From Avibacterium gallinarum (GTDB lineage: Bacteria; Pseudomonadota; Gammaproteobacteria; Enterobacterales; Pasteurellaceae), in NCBI RefSeq assembly GCF_002921135.1, contig NZ_PQVJ01000011.1, positions 186,001 to 250,000 of the forward strand: a stretch of DNA of 64,000 nucleotides, read 5' to 3'. The notes beneath the pieces were generated by a model. It saw only the letters and a list, made by a program, of their open reading frames with translations, ran no database searches and was not told the DNA's origin. Each line of letters starts with the position of its first letter. Position 1 is the stretch's first letter. Below, one piece after another: positions 37,088 through 46,393 of this stretch. The translations under genes and the position numbers were made by a program.

Positions 37088-38182
37088 ATGACTGAAAGCA
37101 AAAAAGACAATGCTATTTTTAATCTCAAAGCCAGCGAAAAACTGTTACTACGGCTCATTCGCCAATATTCCCCCTCACGCAAAGAATTAAGCGCATTATC
37201 GGGTTTAACCCCTGGGGCAGTAACGCAATATTGCCGCAAACTGTTGTTTCTCGGCTTAATTAAAGAAACGGAGAAAATGGTAAAAAAACGGGGAACGCCC
37301 TCTTTTCATTTAACTTTAAATCCCAATGCTTGTTGCTCGATTGGTATCACCTTTTCAGATAACTCATTTCAGCTCGCAATCGTGGATTTTATTGGCAATA
37401 AAATTGCCAATGAACGCTATGTTTACCACAATAGCGTGCAATTTGATGAATTATGCCAACAAATTCGCACCGCACTTCAGCAACTTTTAGACAAAAAATT
37501 TCTCGCTGAAGCAAAAATTCTCGGCATCGGTTTTTCTCTTTCTGGCTACCTATTGGCTGATCAATCCATTTCGTCCCCTTGGTTTCCGTTATTACAAAAT
37601 ATCCCTAACTTAGCCAACGTATTCAGCGAAAAACTGGGCTATCCTTGCTACATCGAAAATAACATTAACACCGTTGCCTTAGGGGAATATTATTCAGGTT
37701 TATGGAATGATATTGAAGATATGGTGGTGATCAGCCTTGATTTTGGCATCGGCGCAGGGATTATTTCACAAGGAAGATTGATCCGAGGAGGATTTGGTAA
37801 CGCTGGCGAAATTGGTATGCTATTTCCCTACGGAAAATCTCGTCCAAGCTGGAAATATTTAAAAGAACAAGTCGGTGAAGAAATCTTCTCTCAACCTGAT
37901 TGGCAAACTGATCAAAACGTTCAAATGTGGTTAACGCAAAGTCAAGAGCAAATTCTTTCATTAGTCTTGTCTGCCATTGCGTGGTTTGATCCCAAAGTGA
38001 TTGTATTAACAGGTATGCTACCTGAGAAAGTGATTAAACAGCTGATTGAATATGTTAAATCATCTGAAAATATTCAAACCATTCACCGCTCTTCGGCACA
38101 AATAACCGCATCTAAAATAAAAATTGAAGATATAGCAATCGGGGCAGCCGTCGTACCGATTTATCATTTTTTATCACCATAG
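37088..38182 (+). CDS. ROK-family transcriptional regulator
   Basis: The 364-residue protein has an N-terminal winged helix (SRKELSALSGLTPGAVTQYCRKL, about 35-57) fused to a ROK sugar-kinase-like domain with LDFGIGAGIISQGRLIRGG near 218-236. The zinc and catalytic region GNAGEIGMLFPYG lacks the histidine and cysteine cluster usual after AGEIGH, so kinase activity is unlikely. It should be a sugar-responsive repressor. The phosphatase or ABC genes upstream are plausible targets, but no operator was identified. Confidence 0.82.
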   Translation: MTESKKDNAIFNLKASEKLLLRLIRQYSPSRKELSALSGLTPGAVTQYCRKLLFLGLIKETEKMVKKRGTPSFHLTLNPNACCSIGITFSDNSFQLAIVDFIGNKIANERYVYHNSVQFDELCQQIRTALQQLLDKKFLAEAKILGIGFSLSGYLLADQSISSPWFPLLQNIPNLANVFSEKLGYPCYIENNINTVALGEYYSGLWNDIEDMVVISLDFGIGAGIISQGRLIRGGFGNAGEIGMLFPYGKSRPSWKYLKEQVGEEIFSQPDWQTDQNVQMWLTQSQEQILSLVLSAIAWFDPKVIVLTGMLPEKVIKQLIEYVKSSENIQTIHRSSAQITASKIKIEDIAIGAAVVPIYHFLSP

Positions 38183-38216
38183 AGAAATTAGGATTTCATC
38201 TTAGAAGAGTCGTTAA

Positions 38217-38250
38217 GTTGTGCAGTTTGACTGCACAACGTTGTTATTTT
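38217..38250 (+). terminator. terminator after the ROK gene
   Basis: GTTGTGCAG / CTGCACAAC perfect 9-base arms with a TTTGA loop are followed by a T-rich run. Confidence 0.85.
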
Positions 38251-38319
38251 TTCTTTCTTGGGTGTAATGATAAAGAATAAAGTTACACCTATAGAAGATA
38301 AATTAATTCCCCTAAAAAA

Positions 38320-38805
38320 TCATATATAGAAGAGATAATTTATGAAAATAGCAACAGTCTTTATAAACGTTCCTAAATATTCTTTAGTAATCCCTGCCTC
38401 CACATAAAGATCAGCTTGTAAAAAAAGATTGCCATCTTTATCTTTATAGAGCTTCAAAAATCTTTTTTCCTGATTCCATTGATTTATTTTTGTGAGCGTT
38501 ACATCTTCCTCCGTCCTATAAGAGAAAAATGATAAAGACTCACCTTCTCTCGTATTATCAATAAAAATGTTAATACCCTTATCTAAGGTTAGACGGATAA
38601 GACCTTTTTCCAGTAGTTCTACTTCTACCTTAGGATAATATTCTTTAGCGATATTAATGATCTCTTGATCAGAAAATTTGGTATAAACCGTTGCGGTTTT
38701 CGTTTCAGCATAAACGGATTGGCTTGTGATATAGCTACCAAAGAGAATTACCGTAGCGATAGCAACGCGATAACAGACTGTTTTGAAAAGATTAAATATC
38801 TTCAT
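38320..38805 (-). CDS. exported YbjN-domain protein
   Basis: The protein is 161 residues from the ATG at 38805, chosen for the AAGGAGGT 8 bases upstream. It has a hydrophobic signal or anchor segment to about residue 33 (SVYAE). The rest matches the YbjN pattern, a short alpha/beta domain ending KINQWNQEKRFLKLYKDKDG, LFLQADLYVEAG, then a helix. YbjN is a type III chaperone-like fold of unclear function. It overlaps the preceding small gene by 14 bases, suggesting coupled translation. Confidence 0.7.
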   Translation of the reverse strand: MKIFNLFKTVCYRVAIATVILFGSYITSQSVYAETKTATVYTKFSDQEIINIAKEYYPKVEVELLEKGLIRLTLDKGINIFIDNTREGESLSFFSYRTEEDVTLTKINQWNQEKRFLKLYKDKDGNLFLQADLYVEAGITKEYLGTFIKTVAIFINYLFYI

Positions 38806-38989
38806 AAATACCACCTCCTTTTTCCGTTTCACGCCAAGTATTGATCGATAACTTATCTCGCATTTGTGCCGCCAAATCATTTTGGTAGCTGAGACGATCG
38901 CTCGGATTATTAAGATCATATTGGTAGTAGTTACCGCTTAAACCTTTATATACAAAGATTCCTTTACTTGGAATAAATTCTTTTATCAT
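38792..38989 (-). CDS. small protein of unknown function
   Basis: This 65-residue protein has aromatic and charged residues and no signal or membrane segment. An AGGAAAA lies 7-8 bases before the ATG. Its end overlaps the start of the YbjN-domain gene by 14 bases, which together with the ribosome site supports it as real. I do not recognise a family. An inverted repeat lies about 40 bases upstream. Confidence 0.5.
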   Translation of the reverse strand: MIKEFIPSKGIFVYKGLSGNYYQYDLNNPSDRLSYQNDLAAQMRDKLSINTWRETEKGGGIYEDI

Positions 38990-39029
38990 ATTGGTTTTCC
39001 TAAATAAAATATTAACAAGGATTGATTAA

Positions 39030-39051
39030 GTTGGTTACACAAGTAACCAAC
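39030..39051. repeat. perfect inverted repeat upstream of the small-gene pair
   Basis: GTTGGTTAC ACAA GTAACCAAC has 9-base arms with outer GATT/AATC extensions. It lies 41 bases upstream of the 65-residue gene and 114 bases before the relE remnant, and could be an operator. Confidence 0.55.
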
Positions 39052-39164
39052 TCAATCATGGTACCATTATTGAAAATCTTGAAGGTTGTCCTACCAATGA
39101 GCGAGGTTTTTGTAAAATGACAGCTTTTTACCAAGCTGTTGAAAAGGCACTCCAATAGCCTTAG

Positions 39165-39449
39165 ATAAGCGATGAGCTGGTTTTTGATCCAAGGGCGTTA
39201 AAAGAATGGCATAAACTTGGTGAAAATATAAAAGCACAATTTAAGAAAAAACTGGCTGAAGTTTTGCGTAACCCTCGCATTGAAGCCAATCGGCTTAGTC
39301 ATTTTCCTGATTGCTATAAAATAAAACTACGCAATGCAGGATACCGTCTAGTTTATCAAGTTCAAAATGAACAAGTGGTTGTTTTTGTTGTGGCTATCGG
39401 TAAACGAGAAAACAGCCAAGCTTATAAAAATGCCCAAACAAGGCTATAA
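39165..39449 (+). pseudogene. relE: RelE-family toxin with ATA in place of its start codon
   Basis: From 39165 the frame reads ISDELVFDPRALKEWHKLG and continues intact to a stop, aligning with RelE along its whole length, including PDCYKIKLRNAGYRLVYQV and VVFVVAIGKRE. The codon that aligns with the RelE start methionine is ATA, preceded at once by an in-frame TAG. The first usable alternative start is internal (TTG at 39264) and would lose the N-terminal third. No RelB antitoxin is recognisable in the 175 bases upstream. I read it as an inactivated orphan toxin, although start from a non-standard codon cannot be excluded. Confidence 0.7.
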
Positions 39450-39479
39450 AAAATCCGCACTCAAAAGCACGGATTTTTT
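39449..39479. terminator. bidirectional terminator between relE remnant and efp
   Basis: AAAAATCCG / CGGATTTTT arms enclose a 12-base loop, with flanking A and T runs. It serves efp on the minus strand. Confidence 0.7.
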
Positions 39480-39493
39480 CGATACTTGAACAA

Positions 39494-40060
39494 TTATTTC
39501 ACACGCGAAACATATTCACCAGAACGGGTATCTACTTTGATGACTTCGCCTGTTTGTACGAATAATGGCACGCGCACTACTGCACCAGTGCTTAATGTAG
39601 CTGGTTTGCCGCCTGTTCCTGCGGTGTCGCCTTTTAAACCAGGGTCGGTATCCACGATTTCTAATTCCACAAAGTTTGGTGGGGTTACAGAAATTGGCGC
39701 GCCGTTCCATAGGGTTACGATACAATCTGCTTGGTCTAATAACCATTTTTCTGCATCGCCAACCGCTTTCGCGTCTGCTGAATATTGTTCAAAGGTTTCT
39801 GGGTGCATAAAGTACCAGAAAGCGTCATCTTTGTAAGAATAGGTTAAGTTTAAATCCATTACGTCAGCCGCTTCCACAGACGTACCTGATTTAAAGTTCA
39901 CATCTAACACTTTGCCAGAAATTAATTTACGAATGCGAGTACGGGTAAACGCTTGACCTTTTCCCGGTTTTACAAATTCATTTTCAACGATCACGCAAGG
40001 CTCGCCATCTTGCATAAATTTTAGACCTGGTTTGAAGTCAGTGGTAGTATATGTAGCCAT
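39494..40060 (-). CDS. efp: elongation factor P
   Basis: The 188-residue EF-P relieves ribosome stalling at polyproline. It has the KOW-like N domain with the modified lysine at position 34 (VKPGKGQAF) and two OB domains ending [10 protein letters not shown] chose the ATG at 40060 with GAGGAT upstream; a longer frame extends to 40123 without homology. The lysine-modifying enzyme EpmB is encoded divergently, starting only 34 bases away. Confidence 0.97.
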   Translation of the reverse strand: MATYTTTDFKPGLKFMQDGEPCVIVENEFVKPGKGQAFTRTRIRKLISGKVLDVNFKSGTSVEAADVMDLNLTYSYKDDAFWYFMHPETFEQYSADAKAVGDAEKWLLDQADCIVTLWNGAPISVTPPNFVELEIVDTDPGLKGDTAGTGGKPATLSTGAVVRVPLFVQTGEVIKVDTRSGEYVSRVK

Positions 40061-40094
40061 ATTATCCTCAAATAAAAAGAGATTGTTTTTAAAA

Positions 40095-41108
40095 GTGCGT
40101 ATTTTAACCCGAAATATCCCCATTAGAGAAGTAGAAAATTGGGCAGATCATCTCGCAAATGCCATTTCTGATCCCAAAGTCTTGCTGGAACACTTAAATC
40201 TTCCCCTTTCTCTTTTTGAAAAAGATTTTGCCGCACGCAAGCTGTTTGCGCTGCGCGTTCCCTTGCCTTTTGTGGAACGAATGGAAAAAGGCAATCCAAA
40301 TGATCCGCTCTTTTTGCAGGCAATGACCTCGCATTTAGAATTTGTGCAAGCGGAAGGATTTAGCAAAGATCCCTTAGAAGAACAACAAACCGCCGCGCCA
40401 AATATTTTGCATAAATACCATAACCGATTGTTATTTATGGTAAAAAATAGCTGTGCGATTAATTGTCGCTACTGTTTCCGCCGCCATTTTCCTTATGCTG
40501 AAAACAAGGGCGATAAGAAAAATTGGCAAAAAGCCTTGGACTATATTACGCAACATTCAGAAATTGATGAAGTGATTTTCTCTGGCGGCGATCCGCTTAT
40601 GGCGAAAGATCACGAGCTAGAATGGCTGCTAAAACAACTAGAAAAAATCCCGCACTTACAACGTTTACGCATTCACAGCCGTTTGCCTGTGGTGATTCCG
40701 CAGCGTATCACTGACGAACTTTGCGAGCTGCTGGCACAATCTCGCTTGCAAACGGTGTTGGTTACCCACATCAATCACCCCAATGAAATTGATGAGCATT
40801 TGGCGCACGCAATGGCGAAGCTGAAAAATGCTGGCGTAACCTTGCTTAACCAAGCGGTGATGCTGAAGAATATAAACGACAATGCCCACACGCTAAAAGC
40901 CTTGAGCGAGCAACTTTTCCGCATTGGTATTCTGCCCTATTACTTGCATTTGTTTGATAAAGTGGAGGGCGCGAGCCATTTTTATCTTGATGATGAAAGT
41001 GCGGTGGAAATTTACAAAGAATTACAAAAGCTCACTTCAGGCTATTTAGTGCCGAAATTAGCACGCGAAATTGCCAATGAACCAAATAAAACTTTATATT
41101 CTGCCTAA
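40095..41108 (+). CDS. epmB: EF-P beta-lysylation protein, lysine 2,3-aminomutase EpmB
   Basis: The 337-residue radical SAM enzyme converts alpha- to beta-lysine for attachment to EF-P Lys34. The SAM cluster motif is [15 protein letters not shown] (CxxxCxxC), with the [13 protein letters not shown] block following. I chose the GTG at 40095 because the family N terminus RIL...REVENW begins there; it lies inside a truncated uptake-signal-like sequence (AAAAGTGCGT). The ribosome site (AGAG) is weak. Divergence from efp across 34 bases means the two promoters must overlap coding sequence. Confidence 0.93.
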   Translation: MRILTRNIPIREVENWADHLANAISDPKVLLEHLNLPLSLFEKDFAARKLFALRVPLPFVERMEKGNPNDPLFLQAMTSHLEFVQAEGFSKDPLEEQQTAAPNILHKYHNRLLFMVKNSCAINCRYCFRRHFPYAENKGDKKNWQKALDYITQHSEIDEVIFSGGDPLMAKDHELEWLLKQLEKIPHLQRLRIHSRLPVVIPQRITDELCELLAQSRLQTVLVTHINHPNEIDEHLAHAMAKLKNAGVTLLNQAVMLKNINDNAHTLKALSEQLFRIGILPYYLHLFDKVEGASHFYLDDESAVEIYKELQKLTSGYLVPKLAREIANEPNKTLYSA

Positions 41109-41201
41109 TTGCTAATGGAACAATGGCAAAATATCCTTTAAAATAAGCAAAATTTGCACCGCACTTTATTTTAGTGCTTTTATTAACATAAGGTATCAAC
41201 T

Positions 41202-42404
41202 GTGACTGAACAACATAAACCAGAAAATAACGCAGCCAACAAGGCGCAAAGTGAACTTGATTTAGAATTTAATCAAATGGAACCGATTACCCCTAAAAAA
41301 CCTGTTAGCCAAGAGCCTTCTTTACTTGATAAAGCAAAAGAAATGGTGAGTTCGTTAGGCAAAAAAGAAGGGACTTCAACAGAAACCAATACAGTTGAAA
41401 CAAGCGAAAGTGAAGTATTGGTAGAAAACAATGGCACAACAGAAGAAGTGGTTGTTGAACAAAGCACACAAACACAAGATGAGCCGATCAGCAGAAATCT
41501 TAATAAGCCTGAACGTTGGGCAATTTTAAGTTTCATTCCGCCAAAATATCGCCGTATTTTCATCGTATTATTACTGGCGGTGATCATTTTATTGATTATC
41601 TCTTGGTTAAAACCAAGTTCAGATACCGTCAATGCGTTTGAACAGCCGTCAAACAGTATTCCAACGCAGTTCCAATCGCTCAATCAAGAGCAGCCAATGG
41701 AAAATAATGTGTTGGATAACTTAAACAAAGGGCAACCTGCACAACAAGCAGATACACAAAATGCTCAAAGTGGCAGTGAGAATGCGCAAACTACTGTGGC
41801 AAATGCAGAAAATAGTGCAGACAATGCTCAAAGCAATCCTGCAACAAGCCCTGAACCTGTTGCCCAGCCAAGCGTTCAAACAGAGCAACCTGTTGTGCCA
41901 GCAGTGAAACCGCAACCAACACCCGTTGAGCCAAAACAAGTAGTAGAAACGGTGAAAACGGCAAGCAAACCTGCTGCGGCACAAACACAGCCGAAACCAC
42001 AGCCTAAGCCTGTGGCAAAAGCGACAACGCAAACAACCAATACAAGCAAACCAAAAGCGGAAAACAAAGCGCAAACTGCGAAAAAAGCAGAGCCTAAAGC
42101 GGAGAAAAAAGTCCCTGTGGTGGAAGCGAAACCAGCTACGAGCAAAACTGCTGGCACAAGCAAAACCCTGACTATTCCGCAAGGCGTTTCGCTTATGCAA
42201 GTCTTCCGCGATAACAATCTGAATATTTCTGATGTGAATGCGATGACAAAAGCAAACGGTGCGGGCAATGCGTTAAGCAGCTTTAAACCGGGTGATAAAG
42301 TGCAAATTTCGGTTAATTCACAAGGGCGTGTTGAACAGCTTCGTTTAGCCAATGGTAGCACCTTTATTCGTCAGGCGAATGGCACTTATCAGTATAAAAA
42401 ATAA
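41202..42404 (+). CDS. oapA: opacity-associated protein OapA
   Basis: The 400-residue envelope protein starts with GTG. It has a cytosolic charged N terminus, one membrane segment at about 119-136, a long Q/P/K/A-rich low-complexity periplasmic linker (about 160-320) and a C-terminal OapA/LysM-like domain (TIPQGVSLMQVFRDNN to QYKK). In H. influenzae, OapA affects colony opacity and colonisation. The C-terminal domain probably contacts peptidoglycan. The linker is likely to vary between strains. An uptake signal lies 40 bases before the start. Confidence 0.88.
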   Translation: MTEQHKPENNAANKAQSELDLEFNQMEPITPKKPVSQEPSLLDKAKEMVSSLGKKEGTSTETNTVETSESEVLVENNGTTEEVVVEQSTQTQDEPISRNLNKPERWAILSFIPPKYRRIFIVLLLAVIILLIISWLKPSSDTVNAFEQPSNSIPTQFQSLNQEQPMENNVLDNLNKGQPAQQADTQNAQSGSENAQTTVANAENSADNAQSNPATSPEPVAQPSVQTEQPVVPAVKPQPTPVEPKQVVETVKTASKPAAAQTQPKPQPKPVAKATTQTTNTSKPKAENKAQTAKKAEPKAEKKVPVVEAKPATSKTAGTSKTLTIPQGVSLMQVFRDNNLNISDVNAMTKANGAGNALSSFKPGDKVQISVNSQGRVEQLRLANGSTFIRQANGTYQYKK

Positions 42405-42420
42405 ACTGTTGAAAGAAACA

Positions 42421-42453
42421 AAAATGGCGGAATTTAATTTCCCGCCATTTTTT
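42421..42453. terminator. terminator after oapA
   Basis: AAATGGCGG / CCGCCATTT arms with an 11-base AT-rich loop and following T-run. It also faces the converging rdgC. Confidence 0.85.
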
Positions 42454-42476
42454 ATTTCTGACAAAAACGACAAAAA

Positions 42477-43382
42477 TTACAACCGCACTTTCTCTCCGCC
42501 GAAATCGTCCAATAAATTGGACGTTAATTTAGCAAGAATCCCTGTCATCAACACAAAATCAGCATCAAAGCGTTGCGCCACATCTTCTTTCAAAATATCA
42601 TCATTTTTTTCCCGCATTTCATCGGCAAACTTCAAGCGTTTTAAGGTGCCGTCTTCATTTAATACAAAGGTGAGGTGCGCTTCCCATTCCAAAGCCAATT
42701 TGGTGATGGTTTTGCCAGATTGCAATAATGACAGAATTTCTTCAGCATCTAAGGCTTGCTGTTTGCAACGGATCACAGCGTTATCTTCACTGCCACGTAA
42801 CTCGGCATCTTCCAACGCAATCAACCAATCTGGCGTGGCATCATTGCTCACCCAATGGCTCATTACTAAACTTGGATCATTGACAAAAGCCAGCGGCACA
42901 ACAGGCAGAGAGCCTAAGGATTTACGCAATAGCGCAAGGGCGTCCTCAGCACGCTTACTTGAAGCCGCATCGACATAAACGAGCTGATTTTCACTATCCA
43001 CCCAAATTGCCGTTTGCTGATATTTACTAAAGGCACGCGGTAGCAACATTGCCACCACATCGTCTTTCAGCGCTTGCTTTTCCACTTTCTTCAATTTGCG
43101 ATTTTCTTTTTGCTCTAAATCAGCAATCCGCTGATCTAATTCGCGTTTTACAACGTGAGCAGGCAGGATCTTTTCTTCTTTGCGAGCCATTAATAAAATC
43201 TGTTTGCCCACCGAAAAATGTAACAATTCACTGGTTTTCAACGGTGAAACCCAACCAAATTTTTGCATATCCCCTTGACCACAAGGGTGAAACTCACATT
43301 GCGCAAGCTGTGCTTGCAACTGCTCGGCTGACCAATCTAATTCTTTAGTTAAACGATAGGTCATAACGTTCTTAAACCACAT
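42477..43382 (-). CDS. rdgC: recombination-associated protein RdgC
   Basis: The 301-residue RdgC forms a ring around DNA and limits RecA. Family markers are MWFKNVMTYRLT at the start, CGQGDMQKFGWVSP near 33-46, and AVIRCKQQALDAEEI around 205-219. I chose the ATG at 43382 because AAGGA lies 6 bases upstream; a longer frame to 43505 runs into proC and its promoter. It is divergent from proC. A reversed uptake signal overlaps the C-terminal codons. Confidence 0.94.
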   Translation of the reverse strand: MWFKNVMTYRLTKELDWSAEQLQAQLAQCEFHPCGQGDMQKFGWVSPLKTSELLHFSVGKQILLMARKEEKILPAHVVKRELDQRIADLEQKENRKLKKVEKQALKDDVVAMLLPRAFSKYQQTAIWVDSENQLVYVDAASSKRAEDALALLRKSLGSLPVVPLAFVNDPSLVMSHWVSNDATPDWLIALEDAELRGSEDNAVIRCKQQALDAEEILSLLQSGKTITKLALEWEAHLTFVLNEDGTLKRLKFADEMREKNDDILKEDVAQRFDADFVLMTGILAKLTSNLLDDFGGEKVRL

Positions 43383-43452
43383 AGGCATTCCTTCTTTATT
43401 CGGGTAAAATGTGCCAACGAAAAACCTATTGTAACTGATCTTAAACAAAACT

Positions 43453-44268
43453 ATGCAACAGAAATTAATTACTTTCATCGGTGGCGGAAATATGGCGCAA
43501 GCCATTGTGTTTGGTTTATTGAAACAGGGGTATCCTGCGCAAAAAATTACCGTTAGCGATCCGAATGCGGATAAATTGGCGTTGTTTGCTGAGCGTCAAG
43601 TGAATATTTCGCAAGATAATGTGCAAGCGGTACAAAATGCTGAAGTGGTGGTGTTAGCTGTGAAACCACAAGCTCTTGCGGAAGTGTGCCAGCCTTTAAG
43701 TGCGGTGGATTTTTCTGAAAAATTAGTGATCTCCATTGCGGCGGCAATTTCTGTGCAAAAACTTACCGCACTTTTGCCTAGCGCGCACCATATTATCCGC
43801 GTAATGCCGAATACGCCAGCCTTGGTATCGGAAGGAATGGCAGGCTTATTTGCGGAACACAATGTTCCAGCCGATCTCAAAGCCTTTGCACAAGATTTAA
43901 TGAGTGCCGTAGGGCAAGTTTGCTGGGTGGAGCAAGAAGATGAAATGCACTTGATTACCGCCGGTTCTGGCAGCAGCCCTGCGTATTTCTTCTTATTTAT
44001 GGAAGTGATGGAAAATGCTTTGAAAGCGCTTAATTTAGATGCACAAACCGCACGAATGTTGGTGCAACAATCCGCTCTTGGGGCGGCTAAAATGGTGCAA
44101 CAACAGCCTGATATCGCCATTGCTACCTTGCGCGAAAATGTAACATCAAAAGGCGGCACAACGGCGGCAGCGCTAAATGTTTTTCAGCAACAACAATTAT
44201 CCCAAACTGTACAGCAAGCCATTGAAGCCTGCGTGCAACGTTCACAAGAAATGGAAAAATTATTTTGA
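43453..44268 (+). CDS. proC: pyrroline-5-carboxylate reductase
   Basis: The 271-residue enzyme catalyses the last step of proline synthesis. It has an N-terminal nucleotide-binding motif [29 protein letters not shown] near 116-128 and the C-terminal [16 protein letters not shown] signature. It carries two uptake signals. Its stop overlaps the next start by one base (TGATG), so translation is coupled with the MFS gene. Confidence 0.96.
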   Translation: MQQKLITFIGGGNMAQAIVFGLLKQGYPAQKITVSDPNADKLALFAERQVNISQDNVQAVQNAEVVVLAVKPQALAEVCQPLSAVDFSEKLVISIAAAISVQKLTALLPSAHHIIRVMPNTPALVSEGMAGLFAEHNVPADLKAFAQDLMSAVGQVCWVEQEDEMHLITAGSGSSPAYFFLFMEVMENALKALNLDAQTARMLVQQSALGAAKMVQQQPDIAIATLRENVTSKGGTTAAALNVFQQQQLSQTVQQAIEACVQRSQEMEKLF

Positions 44269-45431
44269 TGAAAATCAGCCCTTTTAATTGGTTAGCCTTG
44301 AGCTTTTTCGGCTATTACTGCGCCTATGGCGTGTTTGTGCCATTTTTTCCTGCGTGGTTGAAATCGCAATCTTACAACGAAGAAATTATCGGCTTTATTA
44401 TCGCCAGTTCTTATGTTTTCCGCTTTTTAGGTGGAATCGGCTTTTCCGCAATGATCAAAAAAGCAGGGCATTTGCTCAATGCCTTGCGCTATCTCGCTTG
44501 GGCAAGCTGTGGCGTAATGCTTTATATGAGCTTTGTGGCGGAAAGCTTCCCCTTGCTTTGCCTTGGTATAACCTTATTTGCGATGATTAATGCGGCAGGA
44601 ATGCCGTTAAGCGACACCCTTGCGACAACTTGGCAACAGCAAATTCATTTGGATTATGGCAAAGCGCGATTGATCGGTTCCGCTGCCTTTGTGGTAGGCG
44701 TTACGCTGTTTGGCAATATTATTGGCTTTATTGGTGAGAATTATACGGTATGGATTTTAACCTCATTGTTAACCCTTTATGCTATAATGCAAATGACCAC
44801 GCCGAAGATTTTGCCACAAGATACGCAGACAAGTGCGGTGGAAAATTCCGTTGGATTTTTGCAGTTATTAAAAAATAAATGTACGTTACGTTTAATTATT
44901 GCCATTTCTCTTATTCAAGGTTCGCACGCCGCTTATTATGCTTATAGCGTGCTGTATTGGCAAAGCATCGGCATTTCTGTGCAGACAACCAGTTTACTGT
45001 GGGGATTAAGCGTGGTGGCGGAAATTTTGCTCTTTTTCTTTTCCACCAAATTATTTCGTTTCTGGAAGGTCAGCACCCTGTTTTACTGCGCCGCCATCGC
45101 CTGTGTAGTGCGTTGGGGCGTGTTAGGCAGTGCGACAAGCCTTTGGCTAATTGCCTTAGTTCAATTATTGCACAGTTTGACTTTTGCTCTTGGTCATTAC
45201 GCCATGGTGCGTTACATCACCACGCAACCGCAAAATGCCATGGCGAAATTGCAAGGCTTGTATAACGGCATTTCAGGTTCGGCGGTGATCGCCTTACTTA
45301 CCGCATTGGCTGGCGTGTTATACCCAATTTCCCCACAAATGGCATTTACGTCAATGATGATTTTTGCCTTGATCGCGTTGCCGATTATTCCGCGTAAAGT
45401 GGAAGCCTTTTTAGTACGCCGAGTAGAATAG
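44268..45431 (+). CDS. MFS transporter, HcaT-like
   Basis: This 387-residue protein has twelve predicted membrane segments and resembles the MFS_1-like/HcaT (3-phenylpropionate) group found beside proC and xerD in Haemophilus. The substrate is not established. I chose the ATG at 44268, overlapping the proC stop. It contains an uptake signal near 44833. Confidence 0.8.
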   Translation: MKISPFNWLALSFFGYYCAYGVFVPFFPAWLKSQSYNEEIIGFIIASSYVFRFLGGIGFSAMIKKAGHLLNALRYLAWASCGVMLYMSFVAESFPLLCLGITLFAMINAAGMPLSDTLATTWQQQIHLDYGKARLIGSAAFVVGVTLFGNIIGFIGENYTVWILTSLLTLYAIMQMTTPKILPQDTQTSAVENSVGFLQLLKNKCTLRLIIAISLIQGSHAAYYAYSVLYWQSIGISVQTTSLLWGLSVVAEILLFFFSTKLFRFWKVSTLFYCAAIACVVRWGVLGSATSLWLIALVQLLHSLTFALGHYAMVRYITTQPQNAMAKLQGLYNGISGSAVIALLTALAGVLYPISPQMAFTSMMIFALIALPIIPRKVEAFLVRRVE

Positions 45432-45451
45432 GACGTTGAATAGGATAAACA

Positions 45452-46345
45452 ATGAAAGACAGCGCCTTAATCGATCTTTTTCTCAATGAACAATGGCTAG
45501 AAAAAGGGCTTTCGGAGAATACCATTCAATCCTACCGCTTGGATCTCAGTGCGGTAGCAAATTGGCTCGAAACGCAAAATCTCACCTTTGAAACCTTAGA
45601 TGCCATTGATTTGCAAAGCTTTCTTGGTGAGCGATTGAACTTGGGCTACAAAGCGACAAGCACAGCAAGATTATTGAGCGCGTTGCGTAAATTCTTTCAA
45701 TATTTATATCGGGAGAAATATCGCACAGATGACCCAAGTGCGGTGCTAACTTCGCCAAAATTGCCGAGCCGATTACCCAAATATCTCACCGAACAACAGG
45801 TTACGGATTTGCTCAACACCCCCTGCGTGGAAGTGCCGTTAGAATTACGTGATAAAGCAATGTTGGAATTGCTTTACGCCACAGGTTTACGGGTTACCGA
45901 GTTGGTTTCACTCGCCCTTGATAACATCAGTGTGCAACAAGGCGTGGTGCGTGTTATCGGCAAAGGCAACAAAGAACGCATTGTGCCAATGGGCGAAGAA
46001 GCCGCCTATTGGATCAAACAATTTATGCTTTATGGCCGAGCCGCATTGCTAGACGGACAGCCTTCTGATGTGCTATTTCCCAGTCGGCGCGGCACTCAAA
46101 TGACTCGCCAAACCTTTTGGCATCGGATTAAACATTACGCCATTTTAGCGGATATTGACAGCGAAGCGCTCTCGCCTCACGTATTACGACACGCCTTTGC
46201 CACGCATCTAGTCAATCACGGTGCAGATCTCCGCGTGGTACAAATGCTCTTAGGGCACAGCGATCTCTCCACCACCCAAATCTATACCCACGTCGCCAAA
46301 GAACGCCTAAAACACCTACACGAAAGGTATCACCCAAGGGGGTAA
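45452..46345 (+). CDS. xerD: tyrosine recombinase XerD
   Basis: The 297-residue recombinase resolves chromosome dimers at dif with XerC. An N-terminal SAM-like domain is followed by the catalytic domain with ATGLRVTELVSL (first Arg), HVLRHAFATHLV (HxxR), LLGHSDLSTTQIYTHV (His and nucleophile Tyr). It is third in proC-MFS-xerD, 20 bases after the MFS gene. No strong terminator follows directly. Confidence 0.95.
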   Translation: MKDSALIDLFLNEQWLEKGLSENTIQSYRLDLSAVANWLETQNLTFETLDAIDLQSFLGERLNLGYKATSTARLLSALRKFFQYLYREKYRTDDPSAVLTSPKLPSRLPKYLTEQQVTDLLNTPCVEVPLELRDKAMLELLYATGLRVTELVSLALDNISVQQGVVRVIGKGNKERIVPMGEEAAYWIKQFMLYGRAALLDGQPSDVLFPSRRGTQMTRQTFWHRIKHYAILADIDSEALSPHVLRHAFATHLVNHGADLRVVQMLLGHSDLSTTQIYTHVAKERLKHLHERYHPRG

Positions 46346-46393
46346 AATTTGTAAAAAAACACCCGCGCTTTTAATTCAGAAAAATATAGCTAG

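Noticed and set aside
38990-39164. Possible relB antitoxin remnant before relE
   Set aside because: All three plus frames were read; none shows RelB features, so only the toxin is called.
40032-40094. N-terminal extension of EpmB from an upstream ATG
   Set aside because: It would start inside efp, and the family sequence begins at the GTG at 40095.
41721-42361. Open frames antisense to oapA rich in Cys, Arg and Phe
   Set aside because: They mirror the repetitive Q/P/K/A codons of the oapA linker and have composition unlike real proteins.
42352-42978. Long plus-strand open frame across the start of the rdgC 3' region
   Set aside because: It is antisense to rdgC, begins inside the oapA end and has no ribosome site or family similarity; rdgC fully explains the region.
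43596-44159. 187-codon antisense frame in proC
   Set aside because: It is a mirror of a strongly conserved gene, with no start signals and no recognisable protein features.
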